Shown piece by piece: positions 1-10,799 of a stretch of 64,000 bases of DNA. Made by a program: the position numbers and the translations under genes. Each line of letters starts with the position of its first letter. Within the stretch, counting starts at the first letter, position 1. This DNA is from Fusarium oxysporum f. sp. lycopersici 4287 (taxonomy: Eukaryota > Ascomycota > Sordariomycetes > Hypocreales > Nectriaceae). Under the pieces are notes generated by a model that saw only the letters and a list, made by a program, of their open reading frames with translations, ran no database searches and had not been told where the DNA came from. The stretch is taken from positions 3,306,627 to 3,370,626 of the forward strand of contig NC_030990.1 of NCBI RefSeq assembly GCF_000149955.1, read 5' to 3'.

Positions 1-845
1 TCTCAATTGCCTCCGATTCATTGTCCCTGATGAGCACATGGTAACTCACTTACACGAGGCCAATTCCCCACCACGACGAACTATGATTACCCCACAAAGT
101 TTGGAAACACGGACCGGGCTATCCTACAGACCAGGTTGTATTTCATTGCATTGCTCCTTTACCACCTAACTTCAGATATACACAATACAGTATTGATATG
201 TAAGTTGATATTCGAAGTTAAACCTCTCGCTGAGCTTTAGTTCCTTGCTCCTTTTCCACATCGTCTTCATGTGGCCCTATTGTCCGACCTTTACGTGAGA
301 GTGGCAGCACTCGGAACATTGTGAGTCCTTCACTCCGACGGTTTTCGTGCAATTATCCACCCATATCAACTCAAAGTCCTAAATATACATATAGTTCGAC
401 CGTTCATAGATAGTCAAAGCTTTACGGCATCTTTTTGTTGACATGGTAGTTTGATTGCAAGACGGTTCCCTACCCTGAACAGTGGACGATAAGGGTCTCT
501 CCCCTGCTTCCCTGGTCTCCTCCCGTCCGCACCTAATTTTGCGGGGTCCCCGCCTTTACAGAGACACTAGATAGATCAGCCTGGAACTGTAACTCATCAT
601 TGGCTCACTACGAGCTAAGCTGCTTCGAGTAATCAAATATCCGTCGCTATTGAATGGCCGGGCAATTGGGATATGAGAAACCGAGCTGGTACCGTGTTTG
701 CCGGGCTGAACCGAGACACCCACCGAGATACAGCTATGAAAGGACCTATGATCCTCATATCTCGGGTCTCATCCAGTACCTAACCATTAGTTGTCCATCA
801 TTGCTCTAAAGTCTTTAAGCAATACCCTTATCCGCGATCTTCACA
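1..845. other. Intergenic, 5' region of the acyl-CoA synthetase gene
   Basis: I see no gene here. The last 180 bases before the first start codon carry three direct copies of CCGAG (681-685, 711-715, 723-727) and one inverted copy CTCGG (761-765). An 8-base inverted repeat, GATATGAG (670-677) and CTCATATC (754-761), surrounds them. CCG/CGG triplets are the half-sites of fungal Zn2Cys6 regulators, so this could be an operator region, but that is inference. Confidence 0.4.
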
Positions 846-2776
846 ATGTCAGATCCTCCATCTCGCATCCGCTCCATTCTCAACCATCTCCGCCCTCATC
901 CCACGGCGCCTGTCAACTTCCACACTCTATCACCAACAACATTTCTTGAGCGTGCTGCTTCCATTGAACCAGATGCGGAAGCCATCTTCCATATTACAGT
1001 GAATGGTGCTGTGCTACGGCGCTCCTACGCTGAGTTTGCTGATCGCGCCCGAGGTCTTGCTTACTACTTCCTGAAGCATGGCTATCGACGCGTAGGCATA
1101 CTCGCGCCCAACACGCCAGCTTTTCTGGAGTCTATTTACGGCATTGTTGCGGCGGGTGCTGCCATTGTGCCGGTGAATTACCGCCTGAAGCAAGATGACA
1201 TCGCCTACATCTTTGACTTTGCAGAGGTGGACTGCATTATTGTTGATAATGAGTTTGTTGGCTTGCTCGATGCCTATAAGGAGAAACACCAGAGTGTGCC
1301 CTTGATAGTTGATATGGTTGATTTTCTCCCCCGCACACATGTGCATTCTTGTCTCGAAGTTGTTGCTAACCTTGCCCGTCAGGATACTGATGCAACTGAA
1401 GGGCAACTATCCGGTCCTTTTGACGAAGCCGTCTTGGAGGGGTTGAAGCATGACATTGACCAAGGTAGCCATGGCTGGGCTGGCCTTCATGCCCAGGCAC
1501 GAAGTGAGGATGATATGCTTGCCATCCCTTTTACCTCTGGAACAACATCACGTCCCAAGGGCGTAGTATACACACATCGAGGTGCCTATCTCGCTGCCAT
1601 GGCCAATATTATTGAGTCGGGCCTCAACATTGGACGGTGTAAATACCTATGGACGCTTCCCATGTAAGTGAAGACAATTTGCCCACCATGTCATCATGAC
1701 TGGCTGACCGAATACAGGTTCCACGCAATTGGGTGGACATTTCCTTGGTCAGTTGTCGCTGTTCGCGGCACCAATGTTTGCTTAAGAAAGATTGACTACC
1801 CGCTTATTTGGAAACTGCTAAAAGAAGAGGGGATCACTCACTTTAACGCCGCTCCTACAGTCAACACACTGCTAGTAGCGGCCAGGGAAGCTGAAAGGCT
1901 ACCGCAAGAGGTCAAGGTTACCGTAGCCGCTAGTCCACCCACTGGATACCTCTTTGAGCAGATGGTATGTTTTCGTAGATGTTCAAGTCTCACAATCATT
2001 CAAAACTAACCATGATGTGTAGACCAAGCTTAATCTCATGCCCGTTCACGTTTACGGAATGACAGGTGCGCAAGAAGAATTGTCGACACAGACAATTGCT
2101 AACGATCATTTTTATAGAAACATATGGGCCCATCACGAAATGCTATATTCTTCCTGAATGGGATAATCTACCTCCCCAAGAAAAATTTGCCAAGATGTCC
2201 CGGCAAGGCCATGGCTTCATCACAAGTCAACCAATCCGGGTCATCAAGCCAGACCAGCCACAGGGCGTGCTTATTGACGTCGCCAAGGACGGTAAGGAAG
2301 TTGGTGAGATTGTTTTCATCGGGAACATCTGCGCCAAAGGATATTACAAGGATCCTGAAGCTACACGGCAGCTCTTTGCCAGAGGCGTACTTCACTCTGG
2401 GGATCTAGCAGTCTGGCATCCTGATGGTAGCGCTCAGATTCAGGATCGTGCGAAGGATATCATCATTTCGGGGGGTGAGAACATATCATCTGTTGCTCTC
2501 GAAAGCATGCTCGCCCAGCACCCAGACATCCTTGAAGCTGGCGCTGTAGCTGTCCCGGATTCACACTGGGGTGAACGACCCAAGGTGTACATCACAGTCA
2601 AGGATGGCAAGAGTGTAACAGGAGAGGAGGTCATCTCGTGGGCCAAGCATCAGAGTGATATTAGCAAGTTCATGGTTCCTAGAGAAGTCGAAGTTGTAGA
2701 TGAGCTCCCCAAGACAAGCACAGGCAAAATCAAGAAGAACGTGCTGAGGGAGTGGGCCAAGCACGGAAGGGAATAG
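846..2776 (+). CDS. AMP-dependent acyl-CoA synthetase / ligase
   Basis: Adenylate-forming enzyme that should activate a carboxylic acid with ATP and transfer it to CoA. Four exons, 846-1663, 1718-1964, 2023-2065 and 2118-2776, give 588 aa; all three introns are GT-AG and 52-58 nt long. Visible motifs, in order, are the P-loop FTSGTTSRPKG near residue 230, the GMTETYGP adenine-binding motif near 366 (joined across intron 3), SGD near 464, the hinge and GGENI region near 480-490, and the C-terminal STGKIKK with the catalytic lysine. The length fits medium- or long-chain acyl-CoA synthetases. The protein ends in GRE, so there is no PTS1 peroxisomal signal, and I see no clear presequence. The acyl substrate cannot be told from the sequence. 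It is convergent with the aldo-keto reductase downstream. Confidence 0.9.
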
Positions 2777-2962
2777 GAGAGTCACTTGGGACTTGTGGGG
2801 AAAAGAGCGGCATGGAACTCATTCGAGTAACTTGGACCAATTTCTTTAGCACTCTTGTATATATCACATAATATATCTAACATCATAGTGCAGCCGTTCG
2901 AGTGTTGCGAAGTTGACGGATAGGTTTGCTTCCAACCCATTATTTCGTGACGTGTTATGTGA

Positions 2963-3915
2963 TTAATCAACATTCATTCGAAAAACAGCACCTGCGGGTC
3001 CTTCGTCCAGCGCATCCAAGGCCATCATATCGTCTAGATCGAGAGCAAAATCAAAAACCATAATATTCTCTTGAATGCGGCCCGGATTCGAACTCTTGGG
3101 TAGGGGTATCCAGCCTTTCTGGAGTGAGTACCGGATAAGGATCTTTGCGGGAGTCTTGTTATGTTTTGATGCTACTCTTTGTACTTCTGGGTCATTAAGC
3201 CGAGTACCTGTTGCAAGCGGGCTGTATGCCTCGATAACAATACCATGGTCATGGCAGTAGGTCACGACATCTCGTTGCTGGCACCAGGGGTGTAGCTGAT
3301 ATTACACAGGCACCATAACGTTAGATTTCCCTCTAGACTACAGCGGAGACTTTAACTCACCTCGATTTGGTTCGCACTCGGAGGCCATTCAGTGGCATAC
3401 TCCTTCAGTTCTTCGAGGTGCCGGACTCGAAAGTTGCTGACACCAATACTTTTGGCTCTTCCCTTCCTCTTAACCATTTCCATAGCTGCCCATAATCTCT
3501 CACGATAATCTCTGGATGGTCCAGGAACATGCATCAATAGTAAGTCTACGTACCCATCTACTCCAGCGATACGGTCCACAGTTTCGACAACATCTTGATA
3601 CACGTCACCCTGGCCTGCCATCCTTCGTGGGCTTCCGACTTTCGTAGTAAGGAAGATCGCTTCACGAGGTACACCAGACTGTTCGATGGCTTCGTAGACG
3701 CACACCTCATTGCGATATAACGCAGCTGAGTCAATGTGGCTGTAGCCCGCTAAAAGTGCTGCCAGAACTGCGGTGGTGCATGTTTGGCCGCGAATTTTGT
3801 AGGTGCCGAAACCGAGAAGAGGAATAGTGGCTGTCGTATTTTGAAGAGTGAGGCAGTCTTGGGCTCCTAATGTGGTGGTCGTGGCAGAGGTTGCTCGGTG
3901 ATTTAGCTGCGTCAT
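2963..3915 (-). CDS. Aldo-keto reductase family protein
   Basis: NAD(P)H-dependent reductase of aldehydes or ketones. Two exons, 3361-3915 and 2963-3295, give 295 aa, normal for the family. The start chosen is the ATG at 3915; the frame is open further upstream but has no earlier ATG. The N-terminus carries LLGFGTYKI, then the catalytic tetrad: D and Y in HIDSAALYRNE, K in LTTKVG and H in LLMHVPG. The cofactor-binding segment PLPKSSNPGRIQEN lies in exon 2. The intron (3296-3360) splits ANQIE and LHPWCQQRD, a well conserved stretch, which supports the junction. The substrate is unknown. It lies tail to tail with the acyl-CoA synthetase; a shared pathway is possible but not shown. Confidence 0.9.
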
Positions 3916-5080
3916 AGTAGGTAAAAGCTGACTATTCAAATAGTGCGGTGTGTGCAGGAGCCTCGATACCTCATTTCACTCGCTTTCATTGAGACATAAA
4001 AAACATGATGGAACAAATAGGTAGAGTTAGTAAGTGATGAGTTTGGAACCTTGCTTCTATCTCGCTAGCTCTGTCACGTTTTGATGTTTTTTAAGCCTCG
4101 GGGAGACTCAGTCTCATGGATGGGTTGCGATAATGGCAAAGGAATAAGACAAATATTCATTCTCCTTCCATTATGTATAGGATTCTCTTGTCAAGACCTT
4201 GCCTCGAGGGGCATCATACAACGGGGCGCCAAAAATCACCACATTATAGATCTTCCTGAACTTATACTACACTTGCTTAATCCTCTGGTTGCTGATAGAA
4301 CTAAGTGCCTAGGTTTTCTTCCCTCACCTAAGGTAGTCTAGGTTTGTGTCTAATCTTCTGCTAAGTAAAGATAAAGCGTTCAGGGTGCATCTTAAAACTT
4401 AAGCACAGTCCTTCCTTCCTTCATGCATGCAAAGTCAAGGATTGCGCATGGCTCTTTCTGGGTGTTGGCATTTTGCTGGAACGTTCGCTGATGATTAACC
4501 TGTCACCCAACCAATAAATTAGAGTAAATAGTAAAAACGACACAAGGAAAACCAGCAAGAAAAACATATCTCACCCAGAATAATAATAATTACAGTCAAT
4601 AATTTCCGAATAAGTTTATCTCTAAACCTTTTCAAAACCCAGGCATACTTACTGTTCATAGTTTATAGGGTAGCTCGATGCCCATACTCGCCAACAACTC
4701 ATACGTTCGTCAAAAAGAGGGGCATTAAGCTGTCCAGTGGGGCCGGCGTAATTCTAGAAACCCCCCACGAAGCGCTAGAGAGTCGTAGAAACTCTATGTT
4801 TAGCGGGAACTCACTGGAATATGTCGTCACTGCCTGCCCACCTACTGGGTCCTGCCTGCCACCTGGAGCTCTTCCCGTGCTTGGGCAGCCTTCAGAGATG
4901 AGGTGAGAAGGTGGGCGGGAACTGCTGATCACCAAACAAATTCCATCCCTTCACTACAACCATTTCGACTTCATCACCTAAACTTTCCCTTCCCTCCAAA
5001 CATAAACATCCGTGCTTCCTGTCTTGATAGACTTGACTGATACACACTTTACAGAGTCAACCATAATCTCACTATCAACC
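3916..5080. other. Intergenic, divergent promoter region
   Basis: Separates the aldo-keto reductase (-) and the GFA-fold gene (+), so it should hold both promoters. A copy of the CCTAAGGTAG-type motif sits at 4327-4336. The block from about 4930 to 5080 is rich in C and T with several TCAACC/ATCACC stretches, typical of a fungal 5' leader. Short open frames such as 4081-4341 show no recognisable protein features and I do not call them. Confidence 0.4.
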
Positions 5081-5886
5081 ATGAGCACTCTCAGGCCGTT
5101 GCGCGGCGGCTGCCAATGCGGCCGAAACCGTTACATAATCGCTGTTCCTCAAAATGGCATCAATGAGGCACAGGTTCTCTTCAACACTGAGTCTGCACAT
5201 CGTAAGTCGGAGATGTTCTTCAGACACACACCCGAGAGCATCGAGCATCGAGTATCGAGCACATGATCTGACAGCTGCCTACAGAGATACCTCTTGCAAC
5301 TCCACTGGCCGCCTACATCCGAGTTCCGCTTTCATGGTATCATAGTACCACCTACTCTTTCTTCCCCGACGAGACACACGCCTTGATTCGACGAGTTTAT
5401 ACACACCCTAGCCAACAATACTCAAAACGTCACTTTTGCGGCTACTGTGGTACGCCACTGTCCTACTGGTCCGAAAACCCGCATACCGAGGCCGAGTTCA
5501 TCAACCTTACGCTCGGAAGCTTGCTGAGGGAGGACTTGCGAGATCTGGAAGACATGGGATTGATTCCAGAAGAGGAAGATGACAAAGCCCCAGCAGGCCA
5601 GTCACCGGCAGTGGTGGGTAGGAACACTGCATTGCGTCAGTCGTATGGAGTTCCCTGGTTTGATGGCATGGTAGAAGGAACACGCCTAGGTAACATGCGC
5701 CGAAGCCAAGGTGTCAAACAATCTCATGATGGCCGAGTCAAGGTCGAGTGGGAGATTGTCGAATATTCCAATGGCGAAGAATCGACGGCTCCGATGGAAG
5801 AAGATAACGATGCGGAGATGTCGAACCCAGGAAAGCGAAAGCTACAGGACAGGGACGACTCGGAGGCAGGTGCTGTTGGGAACTAA
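5081..5886 (+). CDS. GFA / CENP-V-fold (Mss4-like) protein, divergent
   Basis: Two exons, 5081-5201 and 5285-5886, give 240 aa. The N-terminus has GGCQCGRNRY, the first zinc motif of the glutathione-dependent formaldehyde-activating (GFA) fold, and the middle has FCGYCGTPLSYW, the last zinc motif. The CxxC segment normally found between them is missing: after LFNTESAHR the spliced protein runs straight into QIPLATPLAAYIRVPLSW. Half of the zinc ligands of a canonical GFA enzyme are therefore absent, and glutathione-formaldehyde chemistry should not be assumed. The C-terminal 80 residues are acidic and look disordered. The intron junction is supported by the continuous, well-folded-looking sequence it creates. 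Role unknown; possibly a structural zinc protein. Confidence 0.8.
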
Positions 5887-7151
5887 GAAGTACTGCTGAC
5901 TGAATTGGGCTCAATTGTGCCTGTTGTAATATCGAGGAAGCTGACGACTGATGGGATAATGATGAGGGGCCCTTGCTAAAATTCCGACGGCGAGAGGCGT
6001 TGACAAGTGCATATTCGCAGAGATTTCAACAACCCCATGGCTCTTGGATGACATGTTGGCTCAATCTTGGTTGTCATATTAGATAGTTTGCGAAAAGATT
6101 GTACTGCCATGCTTTCTGAACCTGCGTTATCATGTGAATATCTGAGCCATTATCCTTGTATGCTGACGAATTAGGAGAAGCTACCAGTTTAAGAAAACCA
6201 AACGATAAGCAGATATGCATGGATATATGGTGATAGCGAAAAGACAAAATCCGTCATTGAGCCGCATGGGGAGTCCGGATATCTGGACCGTTCCGTTAGT
6301 ACCTATGACTGGTGTTTCGGGCCTAGCAGCCATGGCAGCCCGGGAAGTTCGAGGCAATGCAGTCCGGACCGTTTGATACCTTAGAGTGGGAACAGGAACC
6401 GGGAGAGAGCGACACGGCAGGCACATGCAAACTAGAGAAGCAATGAGGATCACAGTTACAGCACAGCATCCGAAACACAATGCAGCCTAAACAATGGGAA
6501 ACAGTGGTGGGAGGACCCTTGGATCTCGAGGCCGAGACACCACGTGCAGAGCATAAGATCTCGGGAATCAACTAATTCCTCCTGCATTTGATTCATCCGG
6601 TGAGGCGAAGTTGCAGCGGTCATTACAGAGCCTGCCGAAGTTCTGGCGATAGCGGGCTGTCGTGGCGCCGGAGAGGCGGGCCGAAGGCTCGAGTAGGCAC
6701 ATATGAGCGGGAATCGTCTGACGAAAACGGAGGTCCAGTTTGGTACAAAAAGAGTTAAGTGTCCAAGGGATCTGTTATTTTACCAGACCTCTTGTTGAGA
6801 ATTGGGCAATTGTGAGTTTCCGGAAAATTATAATGAGATGAAGAAAAAGGAGAAGAAAAGGAGGGAAAAAAGAGGAGTCAAAGGAGGAAGCAAACAGCAA
6901 GAGAATCTGGAAGGGTCCTGAAACCAATCCCCATGGGGCAACCACATTGGCTGGGGTTGCCTTTTACCTTTTAAGAGGGTGCCAGGTTGAGGGAGACATC
7001 CATCAGCAAGCTGCAGGCGCAGACAGGCGTGGCCCTGAGCAATGGATCCCTGGCAGTTGCTGTGCGTGATAAACCCACCAATTCGACTGAGGAAGGTACC
7101 CTACCTTGGCGTTCGTGTCTTTTCGTGTCGTGAAAGAACAGCTTTTGTCAA

Positions 7152-7162
7152 CCCCACCCCAG
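7152..7162 (-). promoter_or_regulatory. Tandem CreA/Cre1-type binding sites (candidate)
   Basis: Read on the minus strand, CTGGGG and GTGGGG overlap by one base; both match the SYGGRG consensus of the fungal carbon-catabolite repressor CreA/Cre1. Closely paired sites are the form that usually works in vivo. They lie about 190 bases upstream of the TATA box of the beta-glucosidase gene. A third match, CTGGGG on the plus strand, is at 6951-6956. Glucose repression of this gene is plausible but inferred. Confidence 0.45.
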
Positions 7163-7348
7163 CTTTTGTGGCAGATGATCCAGCCGCGGATATGACGGTC
7201 CGAAGTACAAACACGGCCATTGAGAGGCATATCCCTTCTACCTACCTAAGGTATTCATCAGTTTCACCGTGCATTGTAGCTGACACGAGAGGAGAGAGTC
7301 TAAGCTATGAGTGGAACGAAAAGCGACAACCCATGTTCTAGGTTGGGG

Positions 7349-7355
7349 TATATAA
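7349..7355 (+). promoter_or_regulatory. TATA box of the beta-glucosidase gene
   Basis: A clean TATATAA lies about 200 bases before the start codon, followed by a CT-rich leader of the kind seen at strongly expressed fungal genes. Transcription would be expected to start around 7380-7395. Confidence 0.6.
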
Positions 7356-7380
7356 GAGCGTCTTGTGATGCTAGAGAAAC

Positions 7381-7437
7381 ATGATCTTCTCCTCCCTCTC
7401 TTCCAATCCAACATCCTCCTCCTCCACTCAACTGTAA
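7381..7437 (+). promoter_or_regulatory. Possible upstream ORF (18 codons) in the beta-glucosidase leader
   Basis: An ATG at 7381 opens 18 Ser/Thr-rich codons ending at TAA 7435-7437. It starts only about 30 bases after the TATA box, so whether it is in the mRNA depends on the exact transcription start. Confidence 0.3.
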
Positions 7438-7551
7438 CCTGTGTCCTTCAACTCTTGTTTCTTTCGTTTCAGCTGGCCTGATAACTAGCTCTCTCGAACC
7501 ACGACTCAGATCAGTCCACACTTGAAGGGCTGATAGCCAGCCTGATTCACA

Positions 7552-9079
7552 ATGTCTCTCCCCAAGGACTTCCAATGGGGCTTCGCCACCGCCTCGTAAG
7601 TAATCCAACTCCCAGTACCACCGAGTGACGGTAATTGACCATCCAGATAGGTATCAGATTGAAGGTGCTATCGATAAGGACGGTCGTGGCCCTGCTAACT
7701 GGGATACCTTCTGCGCTAAGCCTGGCAAGATCGCAGACGGCAGTTCTGGCGTGACCGCCTGTGATTCTTACAACCGTACTGCTGAGGATATTGCTCTTCT
7801 GAAATCAGTAGGCGCTAAGGCATACCGATTCTCCCTCTGCTGGTCTCGAATCATTCCACTCGGTGGTCGAAATGATCCCATCAACCAGGCCGGAATTGAC
7901 CATTATCGCAAGTTTGTCGATGATCTCCTGGAAGCTGGAATTACCCCTTTCATTACTCTTTTCCATTGGGATGTACCCGATGAGTTGGACCGCCGCTACG
8001 GCGGTCTCCTGAATCGAGAGGAGTTTCCTCTTGACTATGAGCGCTATGCTCGTGTTGTTTTCGAGTCTATCCCTCGCTGCAAGAACTGGATCACTCATAA
8101 TGAGCCCTGGTGCTCAGCTATTCTGGGTTACAGCACAGGATCTAACGCACCCGGTCGCTGTTCTGACCGCAAGAAATCCGATGTTGGTGACTCTTCTACT
8201 GAGCCTTGGATTGTTGGTCACAACCTTCTTGTTGCCCACGGCCGTGCTGTCAAGCTTTATCGTGAGGAATTCAAGCCCAAGAATGGTGGTGAGATTGGTA
8301 TCACCCTCAACGGCGACGCCACATACCCGTGGAACCCCAAGGACCCCAGAGATGTTGAGGCTGCCGAACGCAAGATCGAGTTTGCTATCTCGTGGTTCGC
8401 TGACCCTATCTACTTCGGAGACTACCCGGCCTCAATGCGCGCCCAGCTCGGTGACCGCCTTCCCACCTTTACCCCCGAGGAAAAGGCTCTTGTTTTGGGA
8501 TCCAATGACTTCTACGGCATGAACCACTACACTGCCAACTATGTCAAGCACCGGGAGGGAGAAGCTGCCCCTGAAGACTTTGTTGGTAATCTTGAGCTGC
8601 ACTTCTGGAACCACCGGGGTGATTGCATTGGCGAGGAGACCCAGTCTACCTGGTTGCGACCATGTGCCCTAGGCTTCCGTGATCTACTTGTCTGGATTTC
8701 CAAGCGTTATGGCTTCCCCAGAATCTATGTTACCGAGAACGGCACCAGCATCAAGGGTGAGAATGACATGCCACGCGAGAAGATCCTGCAAGATGACTTC
8801 CGCGTCAAGTACTATGACGATTACGTGAGAGCCATGGCCGATGCTTCTAGACTCGATGGTGTGGACGTTCATGGCTACTTTGCCTGGTCTTTGCTGGACA
8901 ACTTTGAGTGGGCTGAGGGTTACGAAACTCGATTCGGCGTAACTTATGTCGACTACGAGAATGACCAAAAGCGTTACCCCAAGAAGAGCGCTCAACATCT
9001 AAAGCCCTTGTTTGATAGTCTTATCAAGCAGGAGGAGCATGCTGTAAATGGGAATGGTGTTAAGGCCGGACAGACCTGA
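7552..9079 (+). CDS. Glycoside hydrolase family 1 beta-glucosidase, intracellular
   Basis: Hydrolyses beta-glucosides such as cellobiose with retention of configuration. Two exons, 7552-7595 and 7651-9079, give 490 aa. Family 1 hallmarks are all present: FQWGFATASYQIEG at the N-terminus (joined by the intron), FHWDVPDELDRRYGG, the acid/base THNEPW (Glu166), the nucleophile YVTENGTS (Glu377) and the WSLLDNFEW signature near the C-terminus. There is no signal peptide, so it should be cytosolic, like the intracellular GH1 enzymes of Trichoderma. Such enzymes take part in cellobiose use and in making transglycosylated inducers of cellulase genes. The promoter has a good TATA box and candidate CreA sites. 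Confidence 0.95.
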
Positions 9080-9393
9080 GAATGATCGAATTGAAGAAGA
9101 TCATGATGATTGTTACGGTTTCCCGAAATGATACTCCGATAAATCTATTGCAATTGAATTTAAAAAATCGAAGATGAATTCTAATAATGAGAAGTGCGAC
9201 TTATTCCCTTGACGTATGGCAATATCCTTCATTGGAGTAAGTTTATTCTCTTTGCGCATGGTGGAAATCTTATTAGAGTTAATTCGGCATATGTGGTTTA
9301 AAAGAACCTTGACATATAAGGTTATTTGGACCTGAATTCTGTTTTTTGTAGCTTTGGCTAACGATGCACCAATTTAGACACGTTTGAAATTGC
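9080..9393. other. Convergent 3' spacer
   Basis: Lies between the 3' ends of the beta-glucosidase (+) and RCH1 (-) genes. It is AT-rich with AATAAA-like stretches on both strands, consistent with poly(A) regions; nothing else is seen. Confidence 0.4.
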
Positions 9394-10799
9394 CTACTGA
9401 CCTCGCTGCCCTTTCTGTTCCACATCCTCATCAATGACCTGCCTCGAGAGGTCATCAGGTTGCATTTGTACTTCGATAGAACATTGTTCTTGGGAAGTAC
9501 CCTGCTCTGCTTCCTCGCTACCATGTTCCTTGTTTCCTCTCCGCATGTAGTAGCGAAAGACGTATACTAGCCCCTGAGCCATGAACACCTGTTCGATGGT
9601 GTACAACAGTACAGGTATTTGTATATAGGCTCTTGTTAGATCATCCGCACGTGCCCACATTGAACTTGCTAGCGGTATGCCCAAACTCGTTGTTTTGGCC
9701 GCTCCGCAAAAGCATACGGCGATCGTCTGCTCTTTAGACATGCGCTTGAAGACTTGCCTTAGCCAGGATGAAGACACTGTTCTGACAAAGCGCCCAGGTG
9801 GTCTGGCGAGAAAGAAGCAGATAACTGTGAATAGAGCATATAACGCAACGTTCATAAAGACAAGGAAGAGGACGTTGCTTGTAGATAAGTCTTTCAACGC
9901 TCCGGTGCCGAAAGCTCCAGAGAATGTCGTCCATACGAGCAGAACAAGACACAGTGTTGAGACCTTGGCCAGTTTGAGAGTATTGAGAACTTTGACGGTG
10001 CGATCCTCCCACCTCCAACGTACAGCTTGACCAACAATAAGGGGCAAGACGACACTGAGACATAGCTGCTTGGCTACATCTGCATACATATGTCCTAGGG
10101 TGGACGGATCAGCAGGGCGCCAGCTGTCGAATGCTTCAGGATGCCCAGCTGGAAAGAATCCGTATATGAGCAGAGGAGATAGAAACGATCCAGCAACGTT
10201 GCCGATGACAACAGAGATAATGGCAGCGGCTTCGTCTCCGCCTGAAGCCCGTGTCATTACGACATTGGAGGCAATAGTGGTTGGAAGACAGGCAGTGGTA
10301 AGAAGGCCGATGAGGATCGGAGGCGAAGGTGTTTGAGACCTGAGAGCCCCAGCTGCGATAGAGATATGAACAATGGCTAGAACTATGAGCTCGTGTTATA
10401 ATCCTCTATGGCAGAGAAACAACTCACCAAGCACAATGGCCGGGATAACGGCAAAACTAATCCCATGGACCAGAATATGTAATCTCCAATTTGTCACATT
10501 CTCCCGAAGCTTCCCTGGTGATAGTTGCAGCCCACTAACGAGAAAGATGAATGCGACCGCGCCGTAGAGGATGCTATACTCTGAACGAATGACGCCTCCA
10601 TGCTGAGCAACAGCTGTGAACGGGGTGTCAGCACTTGTCTTGGCGAGAGAGAGAGCCATAACTTGCATGGGAAAAAATATCCAAAAACACAAGCAGTAGC
10701 GAACCCAATAACCAAATATTGTGCCAGTATGAGATTGAGCACTTTCTTAAACCAGCCAATTGCTCCTCTTGGAGGCTTCTGCCTTTCCTCAGTCGACAT
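9394..10799 (-). CDS. RCH1: RCH1-type membrane protein (SLC10A7 / bile acid:sodium symporter-like)
   Basis: Predicted plasma-membrane protein of the SLC10A7/Rch1 family, whose yeast members limit calcium influx. Three exons, 10667-10799, 10428-10613 and 9394-10376, give 433 aa. The sequence shows about ten hydrophobic segments, with family motifs [52 protein letters not shown] and a cytosolic C-terminal tail rich in Glu and Gln. The first intron (10614-10666, 53 nt) has a GC donor (GCAAGT) and a CAG acceptor with a CTGAC branch site. Only this junction restores the reading from GYFFPS into [13 protein letters not shown]. The second intron (10377-10427) is GT-AG. Transport substrate is not established for this family; the calcium role comes from yeast work. 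Confidence 0.88.

Larger units (their letters stand above)
5887..7551. other. Intergenic, beta-glucosidase promoter and leader
   Basis: No gene seen. A purine-rich tract lies at about 6835-6895. Candidate carbon-repressor sites lie at 6951-6956 and 7152-7162, a CTACCTAAGGTA motif at 7242-7253, a TATA box at 7349-7355, and a CT-rich leader runs from about 7385 to the start codon. Small frames on the minus strand between 6180 and 6571 and near 7003-7230 look like chance ORFs. Confidence 0.45.

Noticed and set aside
4081..4341. 86-codon plus-strand frame in the divergent spacer
   Set aside because: No similarity recognised, AT-rich surroundings, no leader or splice context.
846..5886. Possible secondary-metabolite cluster (acyl-CoA synthetase, aldo-keto reductase, GFA-fold protein)
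   Set aside because: No polyketide synthase, NRPS, terpene cyclase, transporter or local regulator is present; adjacency alone is weak evidence.
9734..10063. Frames on both strands within the RCH1 gene
   Set aside because: Shadows of the long RCH1 exon.
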